From JAXMBN01 sp046349875 (GTDB lineage Bacteria > Planctomycetota > Planctomycetia > Pirellulales > Pirellulaceae), in assembly GCA_046349875.1 (NCBI GenBank), contig JAXMBN010000029.1, positions 1-64,000 on the forward strand: 64,000 bases of DNA, written 5' to 3'. The notes beneath the pieces are model-generated. The model ran no database searches. It worked only from the letters and a program-made list of their open reading frames with translations, and was not told where the DNA came from. Below are positions 18,101 through 27,800 of this stretch, in pieces (position 1 is the stretch's first letter; each line of letters opens with the position of its first letter). The position numbers and the translations under genes are program-made.

Positions 18101-21100
18101 TTCTTGTTCGGAGCGGTCTTGAAGATCAACGTTCCATTAGCGTCGACCGAAGGTTGCTGCGAGAACAACTCTGGAGCATTCGTCGAAACCAAGAAGGTCG
18201 GAAGCTGATTCGGTTGCTGTTCGTCAACTGCCGTCAATGGTCCCATCAAAATGTCAGTGACGAAGTTCGGGAAACTCGACTGAGGAATTCCCAAGAACTC
18301 TTCGCGATCTTCATCGATGGTCAACTGACGGACAGGAATCGTGAACAGTGGAGCATCGTTAATAGGTGCTACATTGATGGTGAAGGTCTTCACGATCGAG
18401 CGGTTGACGTGAGGCACACCTGGGGTTGCTGTTGGGCCATCATCAGTCAAAAAGACCGTCACTGGCAGCGAACCATTCACATCCACGGCCGTTCGGAATT
18501 GCAATGTTCCATCCGCGGCAATCGAAGGCTGCAATGCGAACTTGGTCGGATCGGCAGCCGTTACCGTTACCGTAAAGGTTTGTCCATTTTCGTCGGTCGA
18601 CGTCGTCGTACCAGGACGTAAATTGGTTGCAAAGTTCACAACGCGGACCACACCTTGATCTTCCGTTGCCAATTGCGTTGTTGGTAGATCAAATTCGGGT
18701 GCGTCGTTCACGGAAGTTACATTGATGGTGAACGTTCTACGGGCCGAAAGCAAGCTGTCGGCTAGATTCAGTCGTTCTCGGTCTTGCAATTGAACGACAA
18801 CCACGGACTGGCCGTTCTGGTCCTTTGCCGTAACAAAGGTCAAGTTGCCCGAAGGGCTGATCGCTGGTTGGGTTGCGAACAAGGTCGAGTTCGTCACGGA
18901 AATGACATTGAACTGGAGATCTTGATTCAATGGCTCATCCAAAGCCGTTGTAGGACCATGAACAATTCCGGTCGCAAATCCAGCGAACGTCGTCGGGGTC
19001 AACCCCGTTTCGATCTCGTTGTCTTCAAGCACCGTGATCGAAGTCACAGGGATCGCAAAATCTGGAGCGTCGTTGATATGCTGGGCAACGATGCTGAAGG
19101 TTTGCACGGCTGACCTGTTGACGTCATTGCCACCTTGCGCAACAGGACCGTTCGGTCCGCTGTCTTGGAGGACGACTTGAACCGTGAGATCCTTGAACCG
19201 GCTATTGACATCCGTAGCAAGTTCGTAGGTCAACACACCGGTTGGGCTAATCGCTGGCAATGTTCGGAAGGCCGATGGGTCAACTGGCGTCACCACAAAG
19301 ATGAGCGTTTGACTAGCTTCATCATCCGACGTTGTCGTTCCTGGCCGAATGTTGGTCGCAAAGTTCGGTACAGCGACCGGACCGGCGTCTTCATTCACGC
19401 TTGGGAACACATTGGGAAGAGTGAACTCTGGCGCGTCGTTGCGAGGACTTACATCAATCGTGAACGTTTGCGGTGCCGAATCATCATCGTTTGGTGGATT
19501 ATGTGCACCATAAACGGGAAGGGTTCGACCATTGTCAACTCCAATCACCTCAACGCGAAGGTTTGCACCGGAAATTGGGCGATTGTTATTGTTGACGTCC
19601 GCCGCGAGTTGATATCGCAATGTTGCAGTACCATTGCCGTTGTTGGTAAGGGTTGGCTGAATTGCGAACAAGCTTGGATCCAAGGCCCGAACATTAAAGG
19701 TCACGACTTGGTTGTCGATCAATACTTCATCGGTAGCCGTCGAAGCACCCGGAAGAATTCCGGTAGCAAACGTTACGACGACTATATTGCCGGCATCTTC
19801 CCAAGTGGTTGTTGTGTTCGGAATCGTGAAGACTGGGGCGTCATTGATCGATGTAGCTACGATGCTAAACGATTGAGTCGCAGAACGATTCACATGGCCG
19901 CCACCATTGAGTCCATCGTCTTGTAGGTAGACGTCGACTGTCAGATCGCGATTTCGGCTGTTAACATCCGTTGCCAATTCGTAAGTCAAGACACCGGTAC
20001 GGCTGATGGCTGGAAGAGTTCGAAACGCCGAAGGATCTCGCGCTGTAACGAAGAAATCAACCGTTTGCGAGGCTTCGTCATTGGCATCAACCGGGCCTGG
20101 ACGGATGCCAGTTGCAAATCCCGAAACCGTTTGTGGGCCACCGTCTTCGATTGACGTTGGATTCACATTCGGAATCGTGAACTCAGGTGCATCATTACGT
20201 GGCGAAACGTCGATCAAGAACGTCTTAGGATCGGACGTATCATCGTTTGGAGGATTATGAGCCCCGTACCGAGCATAGGTTCGTCCATTATCGATCGCAA
20301 TGACTTCGATACGAAGATCTGCACCTGTCACCGGTCGATTGAAGTTATTGACGTTTGGTGCCAGTTTGTAGGTCAAGCGAGCCGTACCATCACCATTGTT
20401 GGTGATCGCAGGTTGAGTTGCAAACAAGGTTGGGTCCAGTGCTCGCACTTGGAACGAAACCACTTGATTGTCTACTGTGACTTCATCCGTTGCTAGCGCT
20501 GGTCCTGGCAGAATACCAGTGACCAAGGTCACCACCGTCACATCTCCCGAATCTTCTTCAGTCGAAGTCGAAACAGGAACCGCGAAAATAGGAGCATCGT
20601 TGATGGCAGCTGCCACGATGCTGAAGGTTTGAGTGATCGAGGTATTGAAGTGACCGCCACCGGTTGGAGTTCCATTGTCGATCGCGAAAACCGTTACGGT
20701 CAGATCTTTGAAGGAGCTGTTGACCTCCGCAGCCAATTCGTACGTCAATGTTCCATTCGGCGAAATCGCAGGCAGAGTACGGAACGCAGTTGGATCAACC
20801 GCAGTCACGGTGAAGACAACCGTCTGATCAATGGTTTCGTCGTCCGACGTGGTGGTACCAGGTCGAATAGGTGATAAGAATCCAGTGATGGTTTGTGGTC
20901 CGGCATCTTCAATGACAGATGGCCGATCGTTTGGAATTCCAAATTCGGGAGCATCGTTTCGAGGGGCAACCGAAATGGTAAAGGTTTGCGGATCCGCTTC
21001 ATCGTCATGCGGTGGGTTGTGAGCACCGTAGGCTGGTAGCGTTCGAGCATTATCGACTGCGATGACTTCGATGCGGAAGTCGGCACCCGATCGCGGACGA

Positions 21101-21888
21101 TTGATATCGTTGACATCTGCAGCCAAGCGATAGGTCAACGTAGCCGTACCATTCAGGTTGTTGGTCAACGCTGGTTGTACCGCAAACAAAGATGGATCCA
21201 GTGCGCGAACGCGGAACGAAACCACCTGGGCATCAACTGTTACTTCGTCACTTGCAAGCGCTGGGCCTGGAAGAATACCCGTAACAAAGCTTGGTACAGA
21301 CACATTGCCCGAATCTTCGAATGTCGAAGTGGTCGTCGGCATCGTGTAAACCGGTGCATCATTGATGAAGGCCAAATTCACCGTCAAGGTGCTCGACGAT
21401 TGCAACGGTCCTGGAGGCAATGGACCACCACCAGGTGCTCCACCATCATCACCACCGGCGGTTCCACCATCCTGAATCGTCAGTTTGAGAAGAATCGGTC
21501 CGTTGATGCGATTGTTGTAGTGCGTTGGAGGTGTGTATTGTAGTTCATCGTTCACGACTGCAACGCTTTCACCAGGCAACAACCCGCGTGTTGCCCCTGA
21601 TGGAAGAATGACCTGAGCGTTGATCAACGTCAATGTTTGTCCAGCTTCATTGGTAAAGGCTGGAGTACCAAATGGAGCGCGATAATCGTTGGCCCAGAAG
21701 GTCGAACCAGGCAATCGAACAACTTCATCCTCGAGAATGTTGAGGGTATCATCATTCGCGACAGGGGTATCGTTGACCGGATAGACGGTGAGTGTGACCG
21801 TCACCGGCGTGTTGCTGATCATGCGACCATCGTACGCGTTGTAAACGAAATAATCCGTTCCGAAGAAGTCGGGATCCGAATCGTACAC
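15169..21888 (-). CDS. Giant surface protein 1, 3' segment: cadherin-like repeats, dockerin, acidic tail
   Basis: These 2,239 residues continue the protein encoded from 35911; the reading frame changes by one base at 21889-21892. The segment opens with VYDSDPDFFGTDYF, the second half of a cadherin-like/VCBS-type domain whose first half is in the other frame. About 17 further domains of roughly 100-120 aa follow, each ending in a NDAP-type linker. A type I dockerin has two Ca-binding loops (DVNADGFVSPIDALL and DVNGDNVVAPFDALT, 15485-15680). An acidic tail of about 100 residues ends the protein. Separate initiation is unlikely: the only in-frame start upstream is a TTG at 21924 with no ribosome-binding site. 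Expected role: extracellular stalk or adhesive array with a calcium-dependent end module. A terminator follows at 15107-15142. Confidence 0.8.
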   Translation of the reverse strand: MYDSDPDFFGTDYFVYNAYDGRMISNTPVTVTLTVYPVNDTPVANDDTLNILEDEVVRLPGSTFWANDYRAPFGTPAFTNEAGQTLTLINAQVILPSGATRGLLPGESVAVVNDELQYTPPTHYNNRINGPILLKLTIQDGGTAGGDDGGAPGGGPLPPGPLQSSSTLTVNLAFINDAPVYTMPTTTSTFEDSGNVSVPSFVTGILPGPALASDEVTVDAQVVSFRVRALDPSLFAVQPALTNNLNGTATLTYRLAADVNDINRPRSGADFRIEVIAVDNARTLPAYGAHNPPHDDEADPQTFTISVAPRNDAPEFGIPNDRPSVIEDAGPQTITGFLSPIRPGTTTSDDETIDQTVVFTVTAVDPTAFRTLPAISPNGTLTYELAAEVNSSFKDLTVTVFAIDNGTPTGGGHFNTSITQTFSIVAAAINDAPIFAVPVSTSTEEDSGDVTVVTLVTGILPGPALATDEVTVDNQVVSFQVRALDPTLFATQPAITNNGDGTARLTYKLAPNVNNFNRPVTGADLRIEVIAIDNGRTYARYGAHNPPNDDTSDPKTFLIDVSPRNDAPEFTIPNVNPTSIEDGGPQTVSGFATGIRPGPVDANDEASQTVDFFVTARDPSAFRTLPAISRTGVLTYELATDVNSRNRDLTVDVYLQDDGLNGGGHVNRSATQSFSIVATSINDAPVFTIPNTTTTWEDAGNIVVVTFATGILPGASTATDEVLIDNQVVTFNVRALDPSLFAIQPTLTNNGNGTATLRYQLAADVNNNNRPISGANLRVEVIGVDNGRTLPVYGAHNPPNDDDSAPQTFTIDVSPRNDAPEFTLPNVFPSVNEDAGPVAVPNFATNIRPGTTTSDDEASQTLIFVVTPVDPSAFRTLPAISPTGVLTYELATDVNSRFKDLTVQVVLQDSGPNGPVAQGGNDVNRSAVQTFSIVAQHINDAPDFAIPVTSITVLEDNEIETGLTPTTFAGFATGIVHGPTTALDEPLNQDLQFNVISVTNSTLFATQPAISPSGNLTFVTAKDQNGQSVVVVQLQDRERLNLADSLLSARRTFTINVTSVNDAPEFDLPTTQLATEDQGVVRVVNFATNLRPGTTTSTDENGQTFTVTVTAADPTKFALQPSIAADGTLQFRTAVDVNGSLPVTVFLTDDGPTATPGVPHVNRSIVKTFTINVAPINDAPLFTIPVRQLTIDEDREEFLGIPQSSFPNFVTDILMGPLTAVDEQQPNQLPTFLVSTNAPELFSQQPSVDANGTLIFKTAPNKNGRATVTIRLQDSGASSPAPNSNISSELTITLTINPINDAPLFNIPASITSNEDQGVVSITGFATNVLRGPLGADDESTQEVTFVAVANDPNAFEIQPTILADGTLSFKTALNVNKDTRTTPTTLMDFGVQVYLVDNGVASPLPHNNRSITKSFSVNVLPVNDSPIPDSFVIPGVEDTSIDIQASDVLVGDLPGPADEAGQSLFISQVQRTSDRGGVIVPVFSGSQIVSFRYTPPLNMANADIFRYVVTDNGSPARSATGTITVNVAGVNDRPQFTVGAPQVFTFEDSGLVTTPWASNILAGPPAALDEISGPNAQTVSFELIPDRPELFSQGPSIDANGVLSFTPAPNANGQAIIAVTAVDSGSGVAPNNNRSSTAFLTVSIAAVNDAPVFTAGGNVSANEDGGPQVIAWATGIAPAAGILGSPATANDEASQTVDFIVTPSSPSLFSVQPTISRTGQLQFTPAPNAFGVTTVTVVARDSGAGDGLNQNTSATRTFTLTINPTNDAPFGNSDSYATNEDTLLTISAPGILANDSDIDLPVDTLSAVRVSATSTLGAAVTVNADGSISYDPRGVNAIQQLVGGQSVIDQFTYRVRDAAGAESEVVTVSVAVSGINDAPVAVNDSFPIGVNQATLLAVLSNDTDVDSPIDARTIEIGNLPINGTVRVLQTGRIEYTPRTGFRGADSFSYRVRDSLGLISNEATVSVDTNAAPLASNDSITTRKDQSVVINVLRNDVDSDGSLDPSTVQIVVPASTGSTSVATNGLVTYTPPSGFSGTVTFSYTVADNKGAISNVATVTVLVSNAIYQNTVNNLDVNADGFVSPIDALLIINDLNLRGSRPLDSSTFIPPPFIDVNGDNVVAPFDALTVINYLNLNGSGEGEQGESQLVGVANEMDMIAAVGPMIMRETQALLADAILEMSSRRVATVPAAASYRDGQLEGVDHSQESLEDVLHALSWNGFDREGEDDVFGSGLDDLLR
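19060..21360 (-). repeat. Three tandem copies of a two-domain super-repeat (about 767 bp each)
   Basis: Inside the cadherin-like array, an A-type domain (with YGAHNPP and PRNDAPEF) alternates with a B-type domain (with AFRTLPAIS and a VN-S/R-R/F-K-DLTV core) three times. The A domains resemble each other far more than they resemble B, so the duplicated unit was the A-B pair. Confidence 0.6.
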
Positions 21889-24800
21889 GAAAGCTTCCGT
21901 TGGCGTTGAGCACCAACGTTCCAAATCGTGGTGCGACCAAAGGCTGAACGCCTGGAGTCAACGCATCTTGATCGTAGACGGTAATCGTTCCACCATCGAC
22001 ATCGGTATCGTTTACCAAGACGCCTGGCGTTGTCACGGTGAGAACCTGATCTTCATCCACCGTGTAACTATCCGTAACGGCAACCGGTGGAGTACCGGTC
22101 AATACTTCTACTAGATAGTCTTCAACTTCACCACCGACACCAACGCCATTATTGAGCAATCCGCCCATGGTGCTCAATCGGAATCGTGCGGCAGAGAAAC
22201 CAATTGCTGCCGTGGCAGGAGTCGTAACCAAGAAGGTATTTTCGCCAGCTCGAACAGGTTGGCTACTGAGGATCTTTTCGCCCGCATCCAAGAAGTCGCC
22301 GTCATCATTCCAGTCGATCCATGCATCGACAACACCAACTCCCGACGATGTGATCACGACTGGTACAGGATTGCTGCGAGCATTGAATAGCCCGTCGAAT
22401 CGAACACCGTCTTCATCATCAGCCTTCAGTGTGATGGTGGCACCAACGACAACAGCCGTCGGTAGCTTGAGATTGCCCAAAGCAATCTGACCATTGATGG
22501 CTGCAGCTATGGCACTCGCCAAACTCGCAGGCGTTGCCGTGCCAAGGTCGATGTTAACAGCGATGTTTCCGACCGCAACCGAAACGGGGCTCACAGGGCT
22601 GTTCAGTTCGAACGTTACGGTGTTACCACTGCCGTCCTGAATCGTCATCGTTTGGCCATCCGCATACAAGGCCATGTTGGCTTGTACGGATAGAACCAAG
22701 CTACCTTCCATCAATCGAACAACAGTCGGCGCATTGGCGGTATCGATTTGATGGGATGAGGTCCCACCAAGCGACACAACATCGGCTGTTGCGATTGGAG
22801 TGATGCCATCGATTCGTCCAGCCAACAGAGCGTTGAGTAATGCTGTGCTAAAGGCTGAAGCCAACTGATTGGCCGTGGTGAGACCAGCGATATTGACTGC
22901 GATTGCCCCGGAAATCGATGGTGCACCACCATTCACAAATTCCAAGGTTACCGACTTCAATCGCGGATCGGACACAGTCACAGAACGGCCGACCAATCCA
23001 ACCGTTGGAACTGGGAATCGCAGGCGACCTGGACCATTGGTGCCAAGTTGGAGTGGCAACGATCCCAAGCTGACCGATGAATCCAAATCATCGCCAAGAG
23101 CGACCGCTTCTGGCTGTCCATCATTGTCGGCATCTACGTAGGAACCAAGCACTAACAGCGGCTCGTCCTCTGGAAGAATTGCATGACGTGCTCCGTTGGA
23201 AGCTTGCAAGGTTGCCGCATTCGTTCCCGGTGCATCACCATAATCCAAGACAACTTCCGGCATCACGATCGTGAACTGCGTCAACGCATTGGCACGATTA
23301 GGCTGCAGTGCGTTGCCAGCGTAATCAGTTATCGTTCCAACACTGGAAGAAGTAATTCCAGCGACCGACTGCACTCCTTCTACAAAGATCGAGTAATCGC
23401 CGACATTTGTCGCTTTGATACCAAGACCAACAGTATTGAGAGCCCTTGTGATCTGACCCGACATTTGGGTTCGGGTAAACGACGTTGATGGAACAAAATA
23501 GACTGGGACTGCACCGCCCGGCACTCCTGTCGAGGTCAGCGGAGACGTCAACAAATTGAGAACGGTTCCCAACGGTTCATTCAACGTCACGACTGCACCG
23601 GATGATGTCGGTGTGATACCAAGACTTGCACTTGCAATGGTCGAGGCAATCCTGCTTGCGACCGTTGCCGCTGAATCGCTGTTCGAAATGGAAATCGCGC
23701 GAGTGCCGGCAGTGAAGGAAAGATCTTTGGTGAACTCAAAGACAACCGTCGTTGCGCCGACTCTTAAAGAGAATTGATTACCGTCCGCAATGGCCGCACC
23801 ACCTGTGGGTGGCACTGTCATACGCAAGGACGATGTGACGCCCGGTTGTCCGCGAAGTGCTAGACGTGAAGCCGAAACATCAAGCAAGTCGCCTTGCTTA
23901 CCGCCAACGTGAACCACACCTCCAGTGATCGAAGATACGGGAGCGAAGCCATCTGCAAACGTCGCCCGAAGCGCGGTTGCTATTTTGTCCGCAATCTCGT
24001 CATTGGTGTCCGACCGAAGGACCGTAATCTGAGTATTGCTTGGATTGAAGCTGGCATCACCCTGAAGGTTGAATTCGAAGGTATGGCTCGGCTGTCCAAG
24101 TCGAGTCACCGTCAACAGCTGTCCGTCGGTGACACCATTAGCGGATCCTTGAACGGTAATCAGCGAGGAAGTAATTGTGACGGTATGAGCAGCTAAAGAT
24201 CCGAGGTGGATCTTATCCGTCCCCAGCGACTTCGGTGCCAAATTGAGATCCACATTGGCTGGACTCAATAGTGCGTTTAGGATCTCATCGCGAACCACTG
24301 ACGTCGACGCGATAGGTGTAATGGCAATGCGACGATTGCCGGGCGTTACCACACCATCGGTATCGAGCTCAAAGTTGGCAACCACTGCTCCATTGGTTAC
24401 TCGGAATCGCTGGCCATCTGTCAAACCGCCAGGCCCAGCTCCCGTGGCAGGGATGGTGAGTGTCAATGTTTGTGGAACTTGAAGTACGAATCCACTTTCA
24501 TATTCGAAGGTAACCTGCGAACCGTTGGACTGGGTTGCAACAAAAGTATCGCCATCTTGGACGGCGGTCGAAATCGGCGCATCCAATCGAACGCGAGGAG
24601 CATTATTCAATGTAATTTCATAAATGCTATCTCGTCGCCAAGTTCCCGAGAAAGGCGTCAAACGAATTTCATGACTATTGACGCTGTATGTGAACGCATA
24701 GTCGACATCGGCGATCAACAGACGACCGTTTTCAGTCAAGATGACGTTGGAAGCTGTAACCGTCGCTGGATCCGGCCCTGTTCCCGACGGTTCGCTCAAG

Positions 24801-27800
24801 AGAATCGAGAAGTAGGTCAAATTTCCTTGGGACAAGCGAACGTATGTATCATTTCGGTCGGTGTCGATGGAATTCGAATCATTGTCTAAAGGATTGATCA
24901 GAACTGCTATCGGTCCATTGAAGTCAGCACGATCCACAGCACCACGATCGATGAACACGTTCTGGCCTTGACCAGCTGGTGTGTTCATTGCAGGATCATC
25001 GACCCGAAGCAATCCACCTAGATCACGGGTCGGTGCAACCATTGGGCTTGGAGGAAGCGATACGGCATTCTTCACTTGCGACAGAGCGGTTCGTTCTTGC
25101 AACGAGGCCAAGCTGCTATCGATGGCTTGCGAAAGCGGAGCAGGGTAATAACGTCCATTTGACGTATTCGCGAATAACGGATCTGCAGCTGATAACGTAA
25201 TCGCAAAACTGCCCAGACCTGTTCCCACTGTGTTGGTTGCATTGCCCTTGTAGAGGTTGGCACCTAGCACCGTCGAAGTGCTCTGCGCATCGACCGTAAC
25301 ACCCGTTCCGAGATTGAAGAAGATGTTATTCAAGAGAGTGGGCGAAGCCCCAGTTTCCACTTGAACACCAACACCTGCCCCCAACCCAACTACCGTATTG
25401 TTGATCACGCGAGCAATCATCGAAGGAACGGTGAGCGAATTGGCCACGGTATCCCCGCTGATCAAAACACCACCTGAACCATTGTTTGCGAACACGTTGT
25501 TCATCAACACAGCGCCTGGAGCTAGGTTGGCTGTATTGAGAGTTACCAGGTTCTTTGGACTTCCTGGCATCGGCCTTGTTCCCGCGTCATTGATAAGGTC
25601 GCGACGGGTTCGATTGCCAGCATCGACGACAACACCAAATCCGGAACTATCTCGAACGATGGTGGAGGAAACGATGACTTGTCCTTGATCGGCAAATCGA
25701 TTGGCGTCTCCCAGATCCTCTCCCAAGACATCTTGACCGTATTGAACCATCAAAAGGCTCGACGTTAACGAAGTGCCTCCAAAAACATCGCCTGCAATCG
25801 TTCCGTGCAAGTAAACCAACGCATTGTTTGATGAAACTCCGCTAGCCGTTACAGGGTTCTTTCCGCTCGAGGTCGCATTGATCTTCAAGATGGCCTGAGT
25901 GGAAGGGCTATTAATCGCGTCTCGGATCGCGTCCGCTACCTGCGAGACCGTGAATCGAGGGTCAATCAAAACACGAATTCGACCTTGTTGGACTCCGGAT
26001 GAAGCAGAAGTTTGCGAAGTCAATACATCAAACTCAAACGTCGCCGTGTTGTACCCGTCGCTCAGAGTGAAGATATCGCCATCGACTATGCCTGCTGGAT
26101 CTGAAACTTGAATCGCCGTCTGACGTGCAAGCCGATCATTGGTATCGAAAGTACGCAACAATGTTTGTGCATGAGGAGGATCGGTCGGATTTGCATTTCC
26201 AACCGTAACTTTCGGATCCGTCATGCCATATTCAGCCCCTGTTCTTACGAAGAGCTGGTACGTTCCAGTTTCGATCGGTGCAACACCAGCTGCCTGTCCC
26301 GTAAATGGCATTCCACCTGCAGCCAATACACCATTGGCAACAATATTAGGTGTTTGGACATTCGCATAGTCGTAAACCATTTCACCGCGTTCAGCAAAAC
26401 CGACGATAATATCATCGATGAAGACACCGCCGAAGGCATTATTTTGAGCTCTTTGATCGCGTCGATTTACGGCCTCATTCTCAAAGGCGTCACCTGGTGT
26501 AGCCGTATAAAGTCCGGCAAGCTTACCTTGGTCGATCATGTTGTATCCGAGCATTCGAATGGAGTCTCGGAATACATCCCACGCCGCAATATTCGTGGAA
26601 TTGCCTGCAACCGTTGGATCATTCAAAGCTCGTGCAAACGACGAACGGATCGCATCGCGAACACCGGTGATTGCAGCGTCGCGAGTTGTGGTGAACTCTT
26701 GGTGGATATCGACAATTTCATTCCCAATTGCGACCCCCGGAGTTCCGATGATGATTGCAGGGTCAAGTCCCGCGCCAACACCATGGACCCCAGCAGCCGT
26801 CGCACCCAACTTCACATTCAAGACGTTGGTTGACAGAGAATTCGTAAACACGCCAAATCCGGCAGCTTGCAAAACCGATTTAAAGGCTGCAGCGATTGCG
26901 GATGGAGCCATCGCTGCGTTGTAGACGACCTCACGGATGCCGCCGGTGGCCAATTGAACGAACGTGAAATCCAATCCTTCCACCGTGATGATCGAACCGT
27001 CGGGAATGCTCTTGCCGCTTGGCATATTGAGCACGAGTCCCAAATCGAATTCGAAAGTCGTACTGATTCCCGTTCTCGCATTTTGAACGGTGAAGGTATC
27101 ACCATCTTCAATGGTCGTTGGGTCGATCGCTGTCACTTCGATACCGCCACGAAGCGGATCAGCGCTTCGCATGTCCGCTTGTGTCGAGAACTCGAATCGA
27201 ATTCTCACGTCAGATTGACCTGCGAACGGAGCCAACGAGACACGAGCTTGTCGCCAAGCGCCGGTGTTATCAAATAGCTCTTGCGACTTGTAGTTCTTAC
27301 CTTGGTTATCCGTATAGAGCGTATTTCCTGGGTCGAACTCATTGGTGGTATTCAAGTAGTTGTTATCGTCGGTCGAGTTGTTGGTTGCCAACAACACCCA
27401 AGTCCCATCGGTTCCAGCTCCATAGACGCGGAATGCATCGCGCATCCAATCGTCACCATTATTGTTTGGACTGTTCTTGTTTTCTGTTTCCAAGAAATAG
27501 TTGAAGTACAGCATCGGCTGATCGTCTGCACTGTACCCTCTAAGGTCAATGCGGTTACTATCGACCGAACCCGACGCACCGCCTGGCATGTTGTAGGTAT
27601 TGCGGAACGCAGCAACGTCGTATGGCCCCGTCCAAGCCCCTGGTTGTCGATTGGTTGCGTTGGGGTCTTCAAATCCAAAGTACAAACTGTTGTTGCCATT
27701 TTGGTCGGCAGTACGGCTTCCATCGAAAGGCACCTGTTGTCCATGCCCTGCATCTGTCCCTCGCGTTCCAGTAACGTGCCAAAGGTTGACGTCGGTTGGT

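Larger units (their letters stand above)
15700..22080 (-). repeat. Array of about 18-19 cadherin-like domains
   Basis: Domains recur with the core pattern E-D-x-G, then V-x-F-x-V-x-A-x-D-P-x-x-F, x-Q-P-x-I-x-x-x-G-x-L-x-Y, V-x-V-x-x-x-D-N-G, and a closing N-D-A-P-x-F linker. The NDAP/NDTP/NDSP linkers number about 16. The repeats are related to bacterial cadherin-like and VCBS families that bind calcium at linkers. This is coding repeat, not noncoding satellite DNA. Confidence 0.75.

Noticed and set aside
21889..21924. Independent start (TTG 21924) for the 3' half of giant gene 1
   Set aside because: No ribosome-binding site, and the first 12 codons are the out-of-frame reading of the upstream domain. 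Continuity with the 5' half explains the sequence better.
15700..22080. CRISPR or satellite repeat array
   Set aside because: The period is about 300-380 bp, follows codon phase, and encodes recognisable domains.
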